Of a stretch of DNA of 64,000 bases, positions 27,539 to 36,789 are shown piece after piece; within the stretch, counting starts at the first letter, position 1; the number at the start of each line of letters is the position of its first letter. Origin of the DNA: a bacterium (GTDB lineage Bacteria > Bdellovibrionota > Bacteriovoracia > Bacteriovoracales > Bacteriovoracaceae); the NCBI GenBank assembly GCA_030425045.1, contig JAUHVL010000005.1:1-64000 (forward strand). The letters are read 5' to 3'. A model generated the notes under the pieces. The model did no database searches, was not told where the DNA came from, and was given only the letters and a program-made list of their open reading frames with translations. A program made the position numbers and the translations under genes.

Positions 27539-28238
27539 GTCTTAAACTTACCTTTCTTTTTCCACGTAAGGACTTAGGTGTTTTAATCCGAAAGTTTCTC
27601 ACTTTCCCGGCCAGAAGGTTTTCACCAAACATTCCTTTAAGCGCCTTTTTCTCTAATAAAACTTTATTACCAGCAGAATTTAATTCGACATGATGTTTAT
27701 TGAGAATATGGTGAAGCGCTCCTTTGTTTTTTACTTTGACAACAAAGCTTTCGGCATCTAAATCGACAGAGCTTGTGAGAAGCTCAAGTTCGCTCTCCCC
27801 TTTTACGGGAGACACATAAACCGCTGCCACATATTTTAAAAGGATCTTGATATTGGTTCTTTTTTTCTTATCTTGATTGGCCACTTCAATAGGTAATTGC
27901 TCTGCAATCAATCGATAGGCCTTTTCAACGGAAATATTTTTGTCTCCAAGATAAGTCACTTTGACTGTTCTTTTTTGTCCGGCCTTAATAATCATCTGAT
28001 CCGGAAAAATAATAAACTGATCTTCAACTTCGGGATGCCTTTCTTTTCCCCACTCATCCATATTTCTTTGCGCGATCGTTAACTCAACAGCAATAGGAGA
28101 AGATGATTTGTTTTGAACATTAAAAAGCATATGCTGCTCACCATCTCCAGGAGTTAAGCTCTGGCTCATGGGTGAAAGCTTAAAAGCATAGGAGTTAAAA
28201 AAGAATAAAATAAGTAGTAGCGAAGAAATCCATTTCAT
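27519..28238 (-). CDS. periplasmic fimbrial chaperone
   Basis: 239 residues, signal peptide (MKWISSLLLILFFFNSYA) then a two-domain PapD-like immunoglobulin fold. The G1-strand pattern KAYRLIAEQLP with alternating hydrophobics is present, and the IKAGQKRTVKVTY loop precedes it. It caps subunits until they meet the usher. The long A1 stretch and lack of a Cys pair fit the archaic class. ATG preceded by AAGGATATTCG. Its stop lies 20 bp inside the usher gene. Confidence 0.9.
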   Translation of the reverse strand: MKWISSLLLILFFFNSYAFKLSPMSQSLTPGDGEQHMLFNVQNKSSSPIAVELTIAQRNMDEWGKERHPEVEDQFIIFPDQMIIKAGQKRTVKVTYLGDKNISVEKAYRLIAEQLPIEVANQDKKKRTNIKILLKYVAAVYVSPVKGESELELLTSSVDLDAESFVVKVKNKGALHHILNKHHVELNSAGNKVLLEKKALKGMFGENLLAGKVRNFRIKTPKSLRGKRKVSLRLVEISK

Positions 28239-28312
28239 CGAATATCCTTAAGATAAGTTGTCTTCTTCTATTGTAGTAAACTACTGAAAATAGCTGTAGA
28301 GGGAGGATTTTA

Positions 28313-28570
28313 CTAGTTGATCATGATGGTGATCACACGTACTTTTCCACGCTTGGTTTTTTTAGAATTTCTAAAAATTTTATAGCGATTTTTAGGAATA
28401 TTTGTTTTGAAACTAGCACCTAAATTCAAACGATTAGGAAAACTAAAAACAGGCGCGAAGCTGAACGTTGGAAAAACTCTTCCTGCTAGTATCAGATCTC
28501 CCTGATCAGCATTTAATTTCGGTCCTTGAAAGATAAGCAGGGTAAAAATGAAAAATACCCGACATAACAT
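28313..28570 (-). CDS. 85-residue mini fimbrial-like exported protein
   Basis: Between the major pilin and chaperone genes. It has an N-terminal leader (about 1-21) and then GDLILAGRV, which matches the GNLLLSGTV start of the mature pilin 65 bp upstream, and ends with a beta strand RVITIMIN. The rest is much shorter than a pilin, basic, and lacks the immunoglobulin-like middle. It could be an anchor, terminator or worn pilin. The ATG is inside a strong hairpin (28553-28590) and has no Shine-Dalgarno, so translation is probably low. Unknown otherwise. Confidence 0.6.
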   Translation of the reverse strand: MLCRVFFIFTLLIFQGPKLNADQGDLILAGRVFPTFSFAPVFSFPNRLNLGASFKTNIPKNRYKIFRNSKKTKRGKVRVITIMIN

Positions 28571-28590
28571 AGTGTTATTATCGGGTATTT
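28553..28590 (-). terminator. hairpin after the pilin gene, over the next start codon
   Basis: On the minus strand: AAATACCCGA (28590-28581) pairs with TCGGGTATTT (28562-28553), and inside it ATAACA pairs with TGTTAT around a 3-base loop. T-rich sequence follows, so it looks like an intrinsic terminator or attenuator. The start codon of the 85-residue gene (28568-28570) is in the loop region. This could let pilin be made in excess of the chaperone and usher. Confidence 0.75.
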
Positions 28591-28634
28591 CTCAATTATT
28601 CTTTAGTACTTTTTTAAGTAGTTGATTTTACGAA

Positions 28635-29105
28635 TTAGATAGCAGAGATCGTAAACGTTACTGTGTCAGTATACGTACCTTCGACCATTTCTGCTGCCGC
28701 TTTTCCAGTATAAGCAATATCAACATCACTATCGTAATCATAAACACCGGCCGTACTTTGTGTCTTAACTGTCTGATCAGTCGTAGTTAAAGAAACCATA
28801 GAACCACCATCATAGCTAATTTGATAAGCTAATTGGTCAAGTGATCCGTTCTTTAAAAGAGATCCGTTAGTAGACTTGGCCGAAATTGTATAACCCGTAT
28901 TTGAGTTAGAAACTTCATTAACAGTTGCTACTTTTAATGCTGTTGGTGATGCTGAAAGGTCTAGGTTAGAAGCACCAGCTTCAGCTGTAACAACAATAGC
29001 GAGCTCTTCAGCAACAGTTCCAGAAAGAAGTAGGTTTCCAGTTGTAGCAGCGTGAGCAGTTAAGGTTCCTAAAATGATTCCTGCAGTTGCAATTTTCTTT
29101 AACAT
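28635..29105 (-). CDS. major fimbrial pilin subunit
   Basis: 156 residues from the ATG at 29105, six bases after GGAGG; the in-frame ATG at 29111 touches that site and is unlikely. Signal peptide ends at AHA, then GNLLLSGTV opens the mature pilin. Small-residue and Thr/Ser-rich beta protein, no cysteine, with a C-terminal strand YTDTVTFTISAI that resembles the tip protein's last strand, as expected for subunits joined by donor-strand exchange. First gene of the fimbrial operon, divergent from msrA with a 270-bp spacer. Confidence 0.85.
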   Translation of the reverse strand: MLKKIATAGIILGTLTAHAATTGNLLLSGTVAEELAIVVTAEAGASNLDLSASPTALKVATVNEVSNSNTGYTISAKSTNGSLLKNGSLDQLAYQISYDGGSMVSLTTTDQTVKTQSTAGVYDYDSDVDIAYTGKAAAEMVEGTYTDTVTFTISAI

Positions 29106-29373
29106 ATTCATCCTCCCCGATGATATTTCTTATGATTCGGTAACGATTCAAAGTCACTATATTACAAAGAAGAGTTCTGTGGCAGATAGCTGGTAATAAT
29201 TACCCTAGGTGTTTACAAAGTCTGCAAACAGGCACTTCCTTGTAGTGATAATTACAATATCGGTGCCAATCAGCTTTCATTTAACATATGGATTTTACAT
29301 GGGAAACTTTGTCCAGTATTAGACCAGTGCAAAGCTAATTGACTCCTGTACAAAACATTTTCATAATGGGCCC
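29106..29373. promoter_or_regulatory. divergent intergenic region between pilin operon and msrA
   Basis: 268 bp that must hold the promoters of both operons. TAATAT (minus strand, about 29160) could be a -10 for the pilin gene, but no good -35 is 17 bases before it. I tested a sigma-54 -24/-12 pair and found the GG-GC spacing wrong. Nothing more can be assigned. Confidence 0.4.
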
Positions 29374-29880
29374 ATGGAAGAAAATACTTATAGTGAGAAG
29401 ATTAGTTTTGGAGCAGGTTGTTTTTGGGGCGTTGAGCTCACCTTTATGAGGCATGCTGGGGTTATTTCAACCAGAGTAGGTTATCAAGGTGGCCATACGG
29501 AAAACCCCAGTTATGAAGCTGTATGCTCGGGTAATACAGGTCATATCGAAGTCGTTGAAGTTTGTTTTGATACCACAAAAACAAATTTAAATAGTTTACT
29601 CGATCTCTTTTGGAGTATTCATAACCCTACTCTTGTTAATCAACAAGGACCTGATATCGGAACTCAATATCAGTCTGCTGTTTTTTATAATAATGAACAA
29701 CAAAAAGAAATTGTTGAAGCTGATATAAAAAAACTCACCGAATCAGGCGAGTATGATAAACCAATCAGCACTTTTGTTAAAACCGGTTTTCCTTTTTACC
29801 AAGCTGAAGAATATCATCAACGTTATCTCGAAAAAAACCCAAACGGTTATTGTCATATTCAGGGATTATTAAATAAATAA
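29374..29880 (+). CDS. msrA: peptide methionine (S)-S-oxide reductase
   Basis: 168 residues. Repairs oxidised methionine in proteins. The active-site motif GAGCFWGVE is at residues 12-20, with Cys15 the nucleophile. The QGPDIGTQYQSAVFY segment (about 91-105) is the family's second signature and FYQAEEYHQRYL the third. The lone mapped Cys in the C-terminal part (YCHI) could be the resolving cysteine. Cytoplasmic, no leader. A terminator-like hairpin at the left end of element B begins 10 bp after its stop. Confidence 0.96.
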   Translation: MEENTYSEKISFGAGCFWGVELTFMRHAGVISTRVGYQGGHTENPSYEAVCSGNTGHIEVVEVCFDTTKTNLNSLLDLFWSIHNPTLVNQQGPDIGTQYQSAVFYNNEQQKEIVEADIKKLTESGEYDKPISTFVKTGFPFYQAEEYHQRYLEKNPNGYCHIQGLLNK

Positions 29881-29883
29881 TTT

Positions 29884-30200
29884 AAACTGATCCCTCTAAA
29901 TGAGGGATTAGTTTTCAATATAAATTCGTATCAATTATAAAGTTTCAAAAACTTACAAATAATAAATTAAAACTTCCATGTTTTGCGATAACTAATATCG
30001 GGTCATCCATGCCCCGCCCCTTCGGGCAAGTATTAGTCATCTCCTATTTTAAAACTAAAGATGTTTAAAACTTGCCCGCGAAGTGGGTGCGACCACGACG
30101 GGAGCATTTTAAATGTCCAAAAACAGGAGGTTTTTTATAGGGTTATCAAAAATAGTTTAAATTTCAAAAATGAAACATATCCATTTAAGTACATCAGTTT
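29884..30200 (+). repeat. structured intergenic element, copy B
   Basis: 317 bp starting 3 bp after the msrA stop and ending 8 bp before the stop of the minus-strand protease gene. The ends AAACTGAT and ATCAGTTT are perfect inverted repeats. The left end carries ATCCCTC-TAAAT-GAGGGAT then TAGTTTTC (29890-29916), a terminator for msrA. The conserved core stem is CTAATA/TATTAG where the other copies have CCAATA/TATTGG, a two-base compensatory change. The GTGGGTGCGACCACGACGGG block is identical to copies A and C. Closest to copy D. Confidence 0.85.
29890..29916 (+). terminator. terminator hairpin of msrA at the left end of element B
   Basis: A 7-bp perfect stem (ATCCCTC/GAGGGAT) with a 5-base loop followed by TAGTTTTC. 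Ten bp after the msrA stop. In copies C and D the same position keeps GATCCCTCTAATTGG but the right arm is worn. Confidence 0.7.
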
Positions 30201-30208
30201 GTAAATAA

Positions 30209-31528
30209 TTAGTCTTCTTGCTGGCAAGTTCTAATTTTTTCATTTACTCCTCCCGCTCCATCAAAAGAATCATACTCATAATAAAATCCCGTTGAGTCCG
30301 TTTTTAAAATCGCCGTTCTTTCTTCTACTGAGCTGGGAGCTGAAAAGCTTTCAAAAACAGGCTCTAACTCATAAGACACGGATAATCTCACTTCATCAGC
30401 ATTGGCCTTCGCAATATCGATACGGTCAGGCAGATCATCTAAAGTAAGCCAGCTTAGAATACATTTAGGATAAACGGAAACAGCTGCATAGCTATTTTGC
30501 TCTAGAACTGTTTTATAAAAATCTTCACCTTCAAAGTTAAAATCAAAGATCTCGATCGACTGATCATAATTGCCAGAGATAAAAAAGTTCTCTTTTATTT
30601 TATTTTTAGTAACTTCCCAATCAATTCTTTGTTCTGCCATAAAACGTTCTTGAGAACTAAAGTTTTTTATCGCCTTATTAAAATATGTTATCCGATTTAA
30701 ATTTGTACCAAAAACAACTTTTTTCACTTCTCTAATAAAACTCTTTAAAATCTGACCTTCAGCGCTATCCGTGGGGATATCATCGTATTCAATGATTGAC
30801 TGAACCACACCAACAGCTTTTCCTGAGACACTATCAATCATGGCAGAACCAGAGTTGCCTGAGATAACATCACATTTAGAAAATTTTGATCGTGCAATTA
30901 ACGTCACGACAATATCTTCAGAAAGAACGTAATCAAAAAGAGAATTGAACTTCGTTTTGCAACGAGAAACTCTCAGGCGAGATTCATAACTTTGAGTAGT
31001 ATTATTGGGAAACATATTAACCGCATTAACGGTAATCTCTTTATTATTATCAATACCTTTAACGTCTATTTCGATTGGATTAAGGGGAACACTTTCTGTA
31101 AGCTCAATAATGGCAAAATCAGCATCACTTTTACTGGCATCACGAGAAGCCGAGATAACCTTTTTACAACTGCGTACATAGTGTTTTGAATTATCTCGAA
31201 AAACTATCCGAAAATCTTTATTACATCTATTGGCATCACTAAGAAAAGAACCATGGATACAATGTCGATTTGTCAAAATAACATTAGACTCTATTAAGTT
31301 TCCCGTACAAGTTCCAATTATATCGAGACCTGTTTTTTCATCTTCAGTATAGGAAATAATCTGCCCTACATATTCTGGTATATCGGAATCGAGCTTTAAA
31401 TTTAAAGCAAACTCATCAACACTTTCAACTTCTTGTGGATCAACCCTTGTTATAGGTGTATCACCTGACTTTTCTTTTTTTCCACAAGCCGTGAGCAGAA
31501 TTGTTATTAAAATTAAAACCTTAAACAT
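30209..31528 (-). CDS. trypsin-like serine protease lipoprotein
   Basis: 439 residues. A lipobox (LLTAC, Cys about residue 15) predicts a lipid anchor, followed by a charged linker. The chymotrypsin-fold triad is visible as His in LTNRHCIHG (about 94), Asp in SDADFAIIEL (about 138) and Ser in ISGNSGSAM (about 227). Cysteine pairs fit a V8/trypsin-like fold. The last 170 residues are a separate beta domain of unknown role. Probably an envelope protease. Single gene, next to element B. Confidence 0.88.
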   Translation of the reverse strand: MFKVLILITILLTACGKKEKSGDTPITRVDPQEVESVDEFALNLKLDSDIPEYVGQIISYTEDEKTGLDIIGTCTGNLIESNVILTNRHCIHGSFLSDANRCNKDFRIVFRDNSKHYVRSCKKVISASRDASKSDADFAIIELTESVPLNPIEIDVKGIDNNKEITVNAVNMFPNNTTQSYESRLRVSRCKTKFNSLFDYVLSEDIVVTLIARSKFSKCDVISGNSGSAMIDSVSGKAVGVVQSIIEYDDIPTDSAEGQILKSFIREVKKVVFGTNLNRITYFNKAIKNFSSQERFMAEQRIDWEVTKNKIKENFFISGNYDQSIEIFDFNFEGEDFYKTVLEQNSYAAVSVYPKCILSWLTLDDLPDRIDIAKANADEVRLSVSYELEPVFESFSAPSSVEERTAILKTDSTGFYYEYDSFDGAGGVNEKIRTCQQED

Positions 31529-31621
31529 TCTTTTCCTAAAAATAGTATGTGATTGTTTATCTTAAGATAAAAGTAAGATCAAAACCTTTAATTTGAATAA
31601 TTTTTAGAGAATGTTAAATGT

Positions 31622-31655
31622 TTAAACAAAGAAGCCCCAATCGTTTTTGAGGCTT
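31622..31655 (-). terminator. terminator after the frameshifted membrane-protein gene
   Basis: Minus strand: AAGCCTC (31655-31649), a loop of ten, GGGGCTT (31638-31632), then CTTTGTTT. Seven pairs with one G-T. It lies a few bases after the stop at 31662. Confidence 0.55.
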
Positions 31656-31661
31656 ATGATT

Positions 31662-32191
31662 TTAATAACCTACTAAGTGATTACTTAATTGCTTAACGAG
31701 GTAATCGTAATTTTTAACTTCGATTGTGCCATTTTTCTCATTTTCATTACAGTCATTTGCGGCATGATCAATTCTTCTGTAGTCATAACCATTTCTATAC
31801 TGACGTCCAGCTGCAAAGAACATACAGGCGCCAACAGCAATTCCACTCATCCAGCCAAGGGCCTCACCATCGTAATTTCCGGTATAAACAGCAGCACCAA
31901 GCCCAAAAGCAGCAAGCGTTCCAAAAATGATCGTGACAGCATCTAAAGTGAGTTTTTGAGTTCTCATATGCTTCATATAGTATTCATCTAATGCGGTTAG
32001 TGCATCACAGTCATGAGTACTAAGATCGCATAGATCAAAATGTAAAATATTATCAATCTTATGAACTTCTAAATAAGTATTGGCCTGTCCAGATTTATCA
32101 AAATACGTAATGTATTAAGTTCTACATCCGCTGCTAGAGCTGATTGAATAAGAAGAAAAAAACTTAACAGTGCCGTTATCACAACTTTCAT
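31662..32191 (-). pseudogene. exported membrane protein gene broken by a frameshift
   Basis: Reading down from ATG 32191 gives a clean signal peptide (MKVVITALLSFFLLIQSALA, then ADVEL) that stops at a TAG about 40 codons in. In another frame, from about 32118, the reading continues with TYFDKSGQANTYLEV... and runs into a 104-codon open frame (31976-31662) holding two hydrophobic spans (TIIFGTLAAFGLGAAVY and a second rich in Gly/Ala) and a polar tail with YDYRR. Total length 530 bp is not a multiple of three, so one base is missing between about 32105 and 32125. Either a real lesion or a sequencing error; family unknown. Confidence 0.7.
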
Positions 32192-32261
32192 TAATACCTC
32201 AATTTTTGATTTATCTCTTTATAGAGTAAAAACTCAAAAATCAATAGATGTCGTGAAAATT

Positions 32262-34946
32262 TTAGCCGACGACGATATTAATAATCTTTTTTGGCACCAC
32301 AATTACTTTTTTAATATTCTTACCATCGAGATATTTCTGAGACTGCTCCGCCTCGAGAGCCGCTTTTTCTAACTGATCTTTATTCCAATCAAGTGGCAAA
32401 TTGAGCGTAAAGCGCATTTTTCCATTGAAAGAAACGGGGTAATCCATAGAACTCTCAATTAAGTATTCTTCATTATGTGATGGCCATTGTACTGTTGAGA
32501 TCCCAGCCTGATGTCCAAATAAAGTCCATAACTCTTCAGCAATATGAGGAGCAAATGGTGAAAGAAGAACTGTTAAAGTTTCAAAAACTGATTTATTTTT
32601 ACTTTTAATCTTGGAAAGATCATTCATGGCAATCATAAAAGCGGCCACCGACGTATTAAAAGAAAAGTTTTCCATATCTTCACTGACTTTTTTGATACAT
32701 GTGTGAAGTATTTTTAACTCTTCCTTAGTCGGCACACTTTCTTCAAGTTCTCCTGAAGCTGTATTCCAGAATTTATTGAGAAAACGAGAGACTCCTTCAA
32801 TGCCGTTGGTGTTCCAAGGCTTCGATTGCTCAATAGGGCCTAAAAACATCTCATAGAGTCTGAATGTATCAGCGCCATATTTCTCAACCATGTCATCTGG
32901 ATTGACTACGTTATATTTTGACTTGGACATTTTCTCAATGGCCCAGCCACATTTATAAACGTCCTGACCACCTTCTTGTTCGGTAATAAATTTCGCGTCT
33001 TTAAAATCAGGTCTCCAAGCTTTAAAGGCCTCCATATCCAATTGATCATTACTTACAATATTGACATCAACATGAAATTCCTGAACATCGTATTGATCTT
33101 TGAGACCATGAGAAACAAATGTATTGAGATCTGATTTTAAACGATAAACAAAATTAGATCGCCCTTGAATCATTCCTTGGTTTATTAATTTTTGAAAAGG
33201 CTCCTCTTCGCAAATATATCCACGGTCAAATAAAAACATATTCCAAAAACGAGCATAGATAAGATGTCCTGTGGCATGCTCACTTCCCCCAAGATAGAGG
33301 TCGACATTTTTCCAATAGGCATTCACAGACTTATCGACAAGCGCTTGATTATTATTAGGGTCCATATAACGAAGAAAATAAGCAGAAGATCCTGCAAAGC
33401 CCGGCATAGTAGAAAGCTCAAGTGGATCTCCTCCACTCGTTTTCCAATTTTTAGCACGGCCTAGTGGTGGATCTCCGTCTTCTGTAGGTAAAAAGGCATC
33501 CACTTCAGGAAGCTCGAGTGGAAGTTCATCTTGAGCTAACATTTGCGGCTCACCATCTTTAAAATAAACGGGAAAGGGCTCACCCCAATAACGTTGACGT
33601 GAAAAGATCGCATCTCTTAGTCGATACTGAGTTTTCTTTTTACCAAGTCCTCGTGTCTCAACTTCACTATTGGTTTTCTCAATCGCCTCTTTGACTTCTA
33701 GCCCATTAAGAAAATCAGAGTTAATCATTTTTCCTTCTTTGGCATCGTATGAGCCTTGCTCAATATCTCCCCCATCGATCACAGGAATGATTGCTAAATC
33801 AAAATGTTTAGCAAAAGCGTAGTCCCTAGAGTCATGGGCCGGCACGGCCATAATAGCGCCAGTACCGTAACCTCCAAGTACATAATCACCGATCCAAATA
33901 GGAATTTCTTTATTGTTAAAAGGATTGATGGCGTAAGATCCTGTGAAGACACCGCTCACATTTTTTTGATCAGCTTCTCTTTCTCGTAGGCCTTTTTTCT
34001 TTGTCGCTTCAAGGTAAGTTTCGACATCAGCTTTTTGAGAATCCGTAGTCACCTCATCAACAAGATAAGATTCTGGCGCCAACACCATAAACGTCACACC
34101 AAAAATTGTATCTGGTCTGGTGGTAAAAATATCAAACTCTACATTTTTATCTTTAACTTTAAACTTAACTTCAGCCCCTACAGACTTTCCGATCCAATGA
34201 CGTTGCATCTCTTTTAGAGAATCACTCCAGTCAATATTTTCTAAACCATCAAGCAATCTCTTGGCATAGGCAGAAACACGGAGGTTCCATTGCTTCATCG
34301 TTTTTTGCTCGACCGGATGCCCTCCCCTAACAGAAAGACCATCTTTCACTTCATCATTTGCTAAAACTGTACCAAGTGCTGGACACCAATTCACTGGTGT
34401 GTCAGCAAGGTAGGCAATACGGTAATCATCGAGATCACGTTCTGTTAATTCAGGGTTTTTGGCCTTTAATTCTTCAATCGGCCTAGCACAATTTTTCTCA
34501 CTATCGTAATAGCTATTAAACATTTCAATAAATGCCCATTGAGTCCATTTATAATAAGAGGGATCACATGTTTTAACCTCACGGCTCCAGTCAAAACTAA
34601 GTCCCATGATATCGAGTTGCTTACGATACGTTTGAATATTTTTATCTGTGGTAACAGCGGGATGAGTTCCTGTCTCAATGGCGTACTGCTCAGCTGGTAA
34701 ACCAAAAGCATCATAACCCATTGGGTGAAGAACATTAAAACCACAATGTCTTTTATAGCGAGTATAGATATCAGAGGCGATATAACCTAAAGGGTGACCC
34801 ACGTGAAGTCCCGCTCCAGAAGGATAGGGAAACATATCGAGAACATAATATTTAGGTTTTTCACTATTATTTTCTGCTTTGAAAGTATGGTTTTCACTCC
34901 AAAACTTTTGCCATTTTTGTTCAATTTCGTTGGTTGAATAGGCCAT
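32262..34946 (-). CDS. leuS: leucyl-tRNA synthetase
   Basis: 894 residues, slightly above the 860-residue E. coli enzyme. Class I core: HIGH-type motif [10 protein letters not shown] near residue 47 and KMSKS in [11 protein letters not shown] near 675. The editing domain inserts in the middle ([12 protein letters not shown] and the [19 protein letters not shown] segment, about 270-360). The anticodon domain follows. Its length over E. coli comes from inserts in the middle (about 510-620). No overlapping neighbours. Confidence 0.97.
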   Translation of the reverse strand: MAYSTNEIEQKWQKFWSENHTFKAENNSEKPKYYVLDMFPYPSGAGLHVGHPLGYIASDIYTRYKRHCGFNVLHPMGYDAFGLPAEQYAIETGTHPAVTTDKNIQTYRKQLDIMGLSFDWSREVKTCDPSYYKWTQWAFIEMFNSYYDSEKNCARPIEELKAKNPELTERDLDDYRIAYLADTPVNWCPALGTVLANDEVKDGLSVRGGHPVEQKTMKQWNLRVSAYAKRLLDGLENIDWSDSLKEMQRHWIGKSVGAEVKFKVKDKNVEFDIFTTRPDTIFGVTFMVLAPESYLVDEVTTDSQKADVETYLEATKKKGLREREADQKNVSGVFTGSYAINPFNNKEIPIWIGDYVLGGYGTGAIMAVPAHDSRDYAFAKHFDLAIIPVIDGGDIEQGSYDAKEGKMINSDFLNGLEVKEAIEKTNSEVETRGLGKKKTQYRLRDAIFSRQRYWGEPFPVYFKDGEPQMLAQDELPLELPEVDAFLPTEDGDPPLGRAKNWKTSGGDPLELSTMPGFAGSSAYFLRYMDPNNNQALVDKSVNAYWKNVDLYLGGSEHATGHLIYARFWNMFLFDRGYICEEEPFQKLINQGMIQGRSNFVYRLKSDLNTFVSHGLKDQYDVQEFHVDVNIVSNDQLDMEAFKAWRPDFKDAKFITEQEGGQDVYKCGWAIEKMSKSKYNVVNPDDMVEKYGADTFRLYEMFLGPIEQSKPWNTNGIEGVSRFLNKFWNTASGELEESVPTKEELKILHTCIKKVSEDMENFSFNTSVAAFMIAMNDLSKIKSKNKSVFETLTVLLSPFAPHIAEELWTLFGHQAGISTVQWPSHNEEYLIESSMDYPVSFNGKMRFTLNLPLDWNKDQLEKAALEAEQSQKYLDGKNIKKVIVVPKKIINIVVG

Positions 34947-35084
34947 CGTCGTCCTCTATCGCTAATCAATTTAATATGTGAATTGCCCCATCTTAACTGG
35001 AGCTTTGCTCTGTGACAACAGTCTATTAACTAAATAATTTCAATTCTTTAGATAACCCAACACATTTAAATAATAGTAAAAAAA

Positions 35085-35204
35085 CTAGTCTTGATCGAGA
35101 TAAGTGATACTCGAAATCTCGTCTCGAAACTCACCTTCAGATATCCAGATATTTCCCTGATCACATTCGAGATCATATCGATAACTATAACAACCCGTTC
35201 CTCA
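35085..35204 (-). other. in-frame continuation of the C1 protease past a TGA
   Basis: After the TGA at 35204-35202 the same frame stays open for 38 codons to a TAG at 35087-35085. It reads GTGCYSYRYDLEC..., which is what follows NSW in papain-like proteases, so the TGA replaces the expected Trp of NSWG (TGG to TGA). Two cysteines in this tail could form a disulfide. This is the original end of the protein, lost by a nonsense change or reached by read-through. Confidence 0.75.
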
Positions 35205-36518
35205 TGAATTTCTAATCATAAACTCACAACGACTTCTCTTCTCGTTCCATCTTCTCCCAACAACCGAACTCACATGATTTCCACCTTCACCAGATTGTTT
35301 GATAAAACTTGTGTGATAAGACGCTGAAAAAATCTGTTCATCATCCATAAGTTGATGGGCCAAGTCCAATCGACTAGAGGCTCGACTAAAAATTCCAAGT
35401 CCTGCAATTTCCCCTTCAAGAAAAATGGGGTTTTCACAACTGGCATTATTCATATTGGCCACAATCGAGCTGCGGCTACTATCGAGCACGACCTCAACTA
35501 TTTCATCTAAATTAGCGTGGGGAAAAAATTCCTTAAAAGTAGATAGGTTGCTACAAATCATCGATCTAGAAAAATGGTCTCTCAAGGAGTCAGCATCATC
35601 AAGAGATTCGATATAAGTTCTCACCTCGGGAGGAACTAGAATTCTATCTAACAAACTTGGATTTCTATTTAATCTTCTTTCGATACTTTGATAACTTGTG
35701 ACTCTTATAGGACTTTCTTCGGGATCACCTAGTCCTTCAACCACTAAGTCACGATAAAACTCATAAAGTGCCAACGTTTCCCAAAACTCATCTATAGCAT
35801 CTTCTAATTCTGTCATTCGAGTATAGAGGTTAACATCACCAGCAAGTGTTCCCGCCATCTGATCTTCTGAACAAAAGCCTTGCTGAAGACCTTGCCTTAA
35901 AGCAATATGATCAAAACCACCATCATGTTCTGACTCGCCTCCTCCTGGATCAAAAATTCTTTCCATAAAAATACGATTGTATTTAATAGCAAGATCGACA
36001 GGAGAAATATTTTGTCCAGTATGAAAACTTGCAATATCAGCTGCTGTAAACGAATAACACCAACCAATGGATCCCTGACTTCGAATGGGAGGTAAACGAT
36101 CTCTAATGTCTACTGAACCACACCGACCTCTTGCTTGCTCAAGATGAGGTCTCGCTCTTCTCTCTATGGCCTCGACTCTTTGTCCCGCTCTCTCAGCGGC
36201 AGCAAGTAAGCCCTCGAGGTCCATATTTCTGTAATTCATAAAATCATCGTGAAGACGAGTGTACTCTTGCATATTGCCACGTTGTCTTAAATTGCGAAGT
36301 CCGTTTGGACCAAGGCCAAAGTTTATGGGATTAAAGCCACATTGTTCAAAACTTAATTCTAGATTATCAAGATCCCAATTTGCTTCTCCATGCTCAACTA
36401 GCTCTCTAATGACTTCGATATTTCGATTAAAAGCAAAGCGATCACAGGGGATGAGAATATTAAACTCCTGAGCTTCTGTACTCAAAAGAAAGATGAAAAA
36501 AAGAAGATGGAGTTTCAT
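35202..36518 (-). CDS. secreted papain-like (C1A) cysteine protease, stopped by TGA
   Basis: 438 residues with a signal peptide (to about 17). The catalytic domain starts near 130: DIRDRLPPIRSQGSIGWCYSF holds the oxyanion Gln and nucleophile Cys (written here as motif parts DIRDRLPPIRS and QGSIGWCYSF), His in GGNHVSSVVG near 415, and Asn in MIRNS at the very end. The stop replaces the Trp of NSWG, so all three catalytic residues precede the stop but the C-terminal strand is lost. A helical pro-region lies ahead. Three bp after the zinc-ribbon gene in the same operon. Confidence 0.82.
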   Translation of the reverse strand: MKLHLLFFIFLLSTEAQEFNILIPCDRFAFNRNIEVIRELVEHGEANWDLDNLELSFEQCGFNPINFGLGPNGLRNLRQRGNMQEYTRLHDDFMNYRNMDLEGLLAAAERAGQRVEAIERRARPHLEQARGRCGSVDIRDRLPPIRSQGSIGWCYSFTAADIASFHTGQNISPVDLAIKYNRIFMERIFDPGGGESEHDGGFDHIALRQGLQQGFCSEDQMAGTLAGDVNLYTRMTELEDAIDEFWETLALYEFYRDLVVEGLGDPEESPIRVTSYQSIERRLNRNPSLLDRILVPPEVRTYIESLDDADSLRDHFSRSMICSNLSTFKEFFPHANLDEIVEVVLDSSRSSIVANMNNASCENPIFLEGEIAGLGIFSRASSRLDLAHQLMDDEQIFSASYHTSFIKQSGEGGNHVSSVVGRRWNEKRSRCEFMIRNS

Positions 36519-36520
36519 GA

Positions 36521-36739
36521 TTAGTTCAAAGAGCTGATGAGCTTTCTTTGTCCATAATTACATTGCGTACAAGTGGCGGTTTCTTTCACCACAAGGTTTC
36601 CGTAGTCGCAAGAATGAGTGAAGAAAAATTTTGAACCACAATGCGGACAGTTTTCAACAATGTCTTTAACTTTTTCTTCGCCACCAAAATACTTTTCGTA
36701 ATATTCTAGTTCGAAGTCAGCTTTATTTGCCTGGTCCAT
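36521..36739 (-). CDS. small zinc-ribbon protein
   Basis: 72 residues from the ATG at 36739, which has GGAG five bases upstream; a longer frame to 36766 lacks this. Two CxxC pairs, ENCPHCGSK (about 31) and TATCTQCNYG (about 56), predict one zinc ribbon. An acidic N-terminal helix (MDQANKADFELEYYEKYFGG, given as start and end) precedes it. No leader, so cytoplasmic. Three bp upstream of the secreted cysteine protease on the same strand; the pair may share transcription only. Function unknown. Confidence 0.78.
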   Translation of the reverse strand: MDQANKADFELEYYEKYFGGEEKVKDIVENCPHCGSKFFFTHSCDYGNLVVKETATCTQCNYGQRKLISSLN

Positions 36740-36789
36740 AATTCTCCAAATAGTGCCTAATAACATTACGGGGAGTTAATCATGAAACT

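Noticed and set aside
29160-29260. Sigma-54 promoter ahead of the pilin gene.
   Set aside because: GG and GC pairs are 9 or 12 bases apart instead of 10.
35202-36518. Genome-wide TGA recoding to Trp.
   Set aside because: TGA ends several intact genes in the window (cmoA, mipA, ybaK), so it is a stop here.
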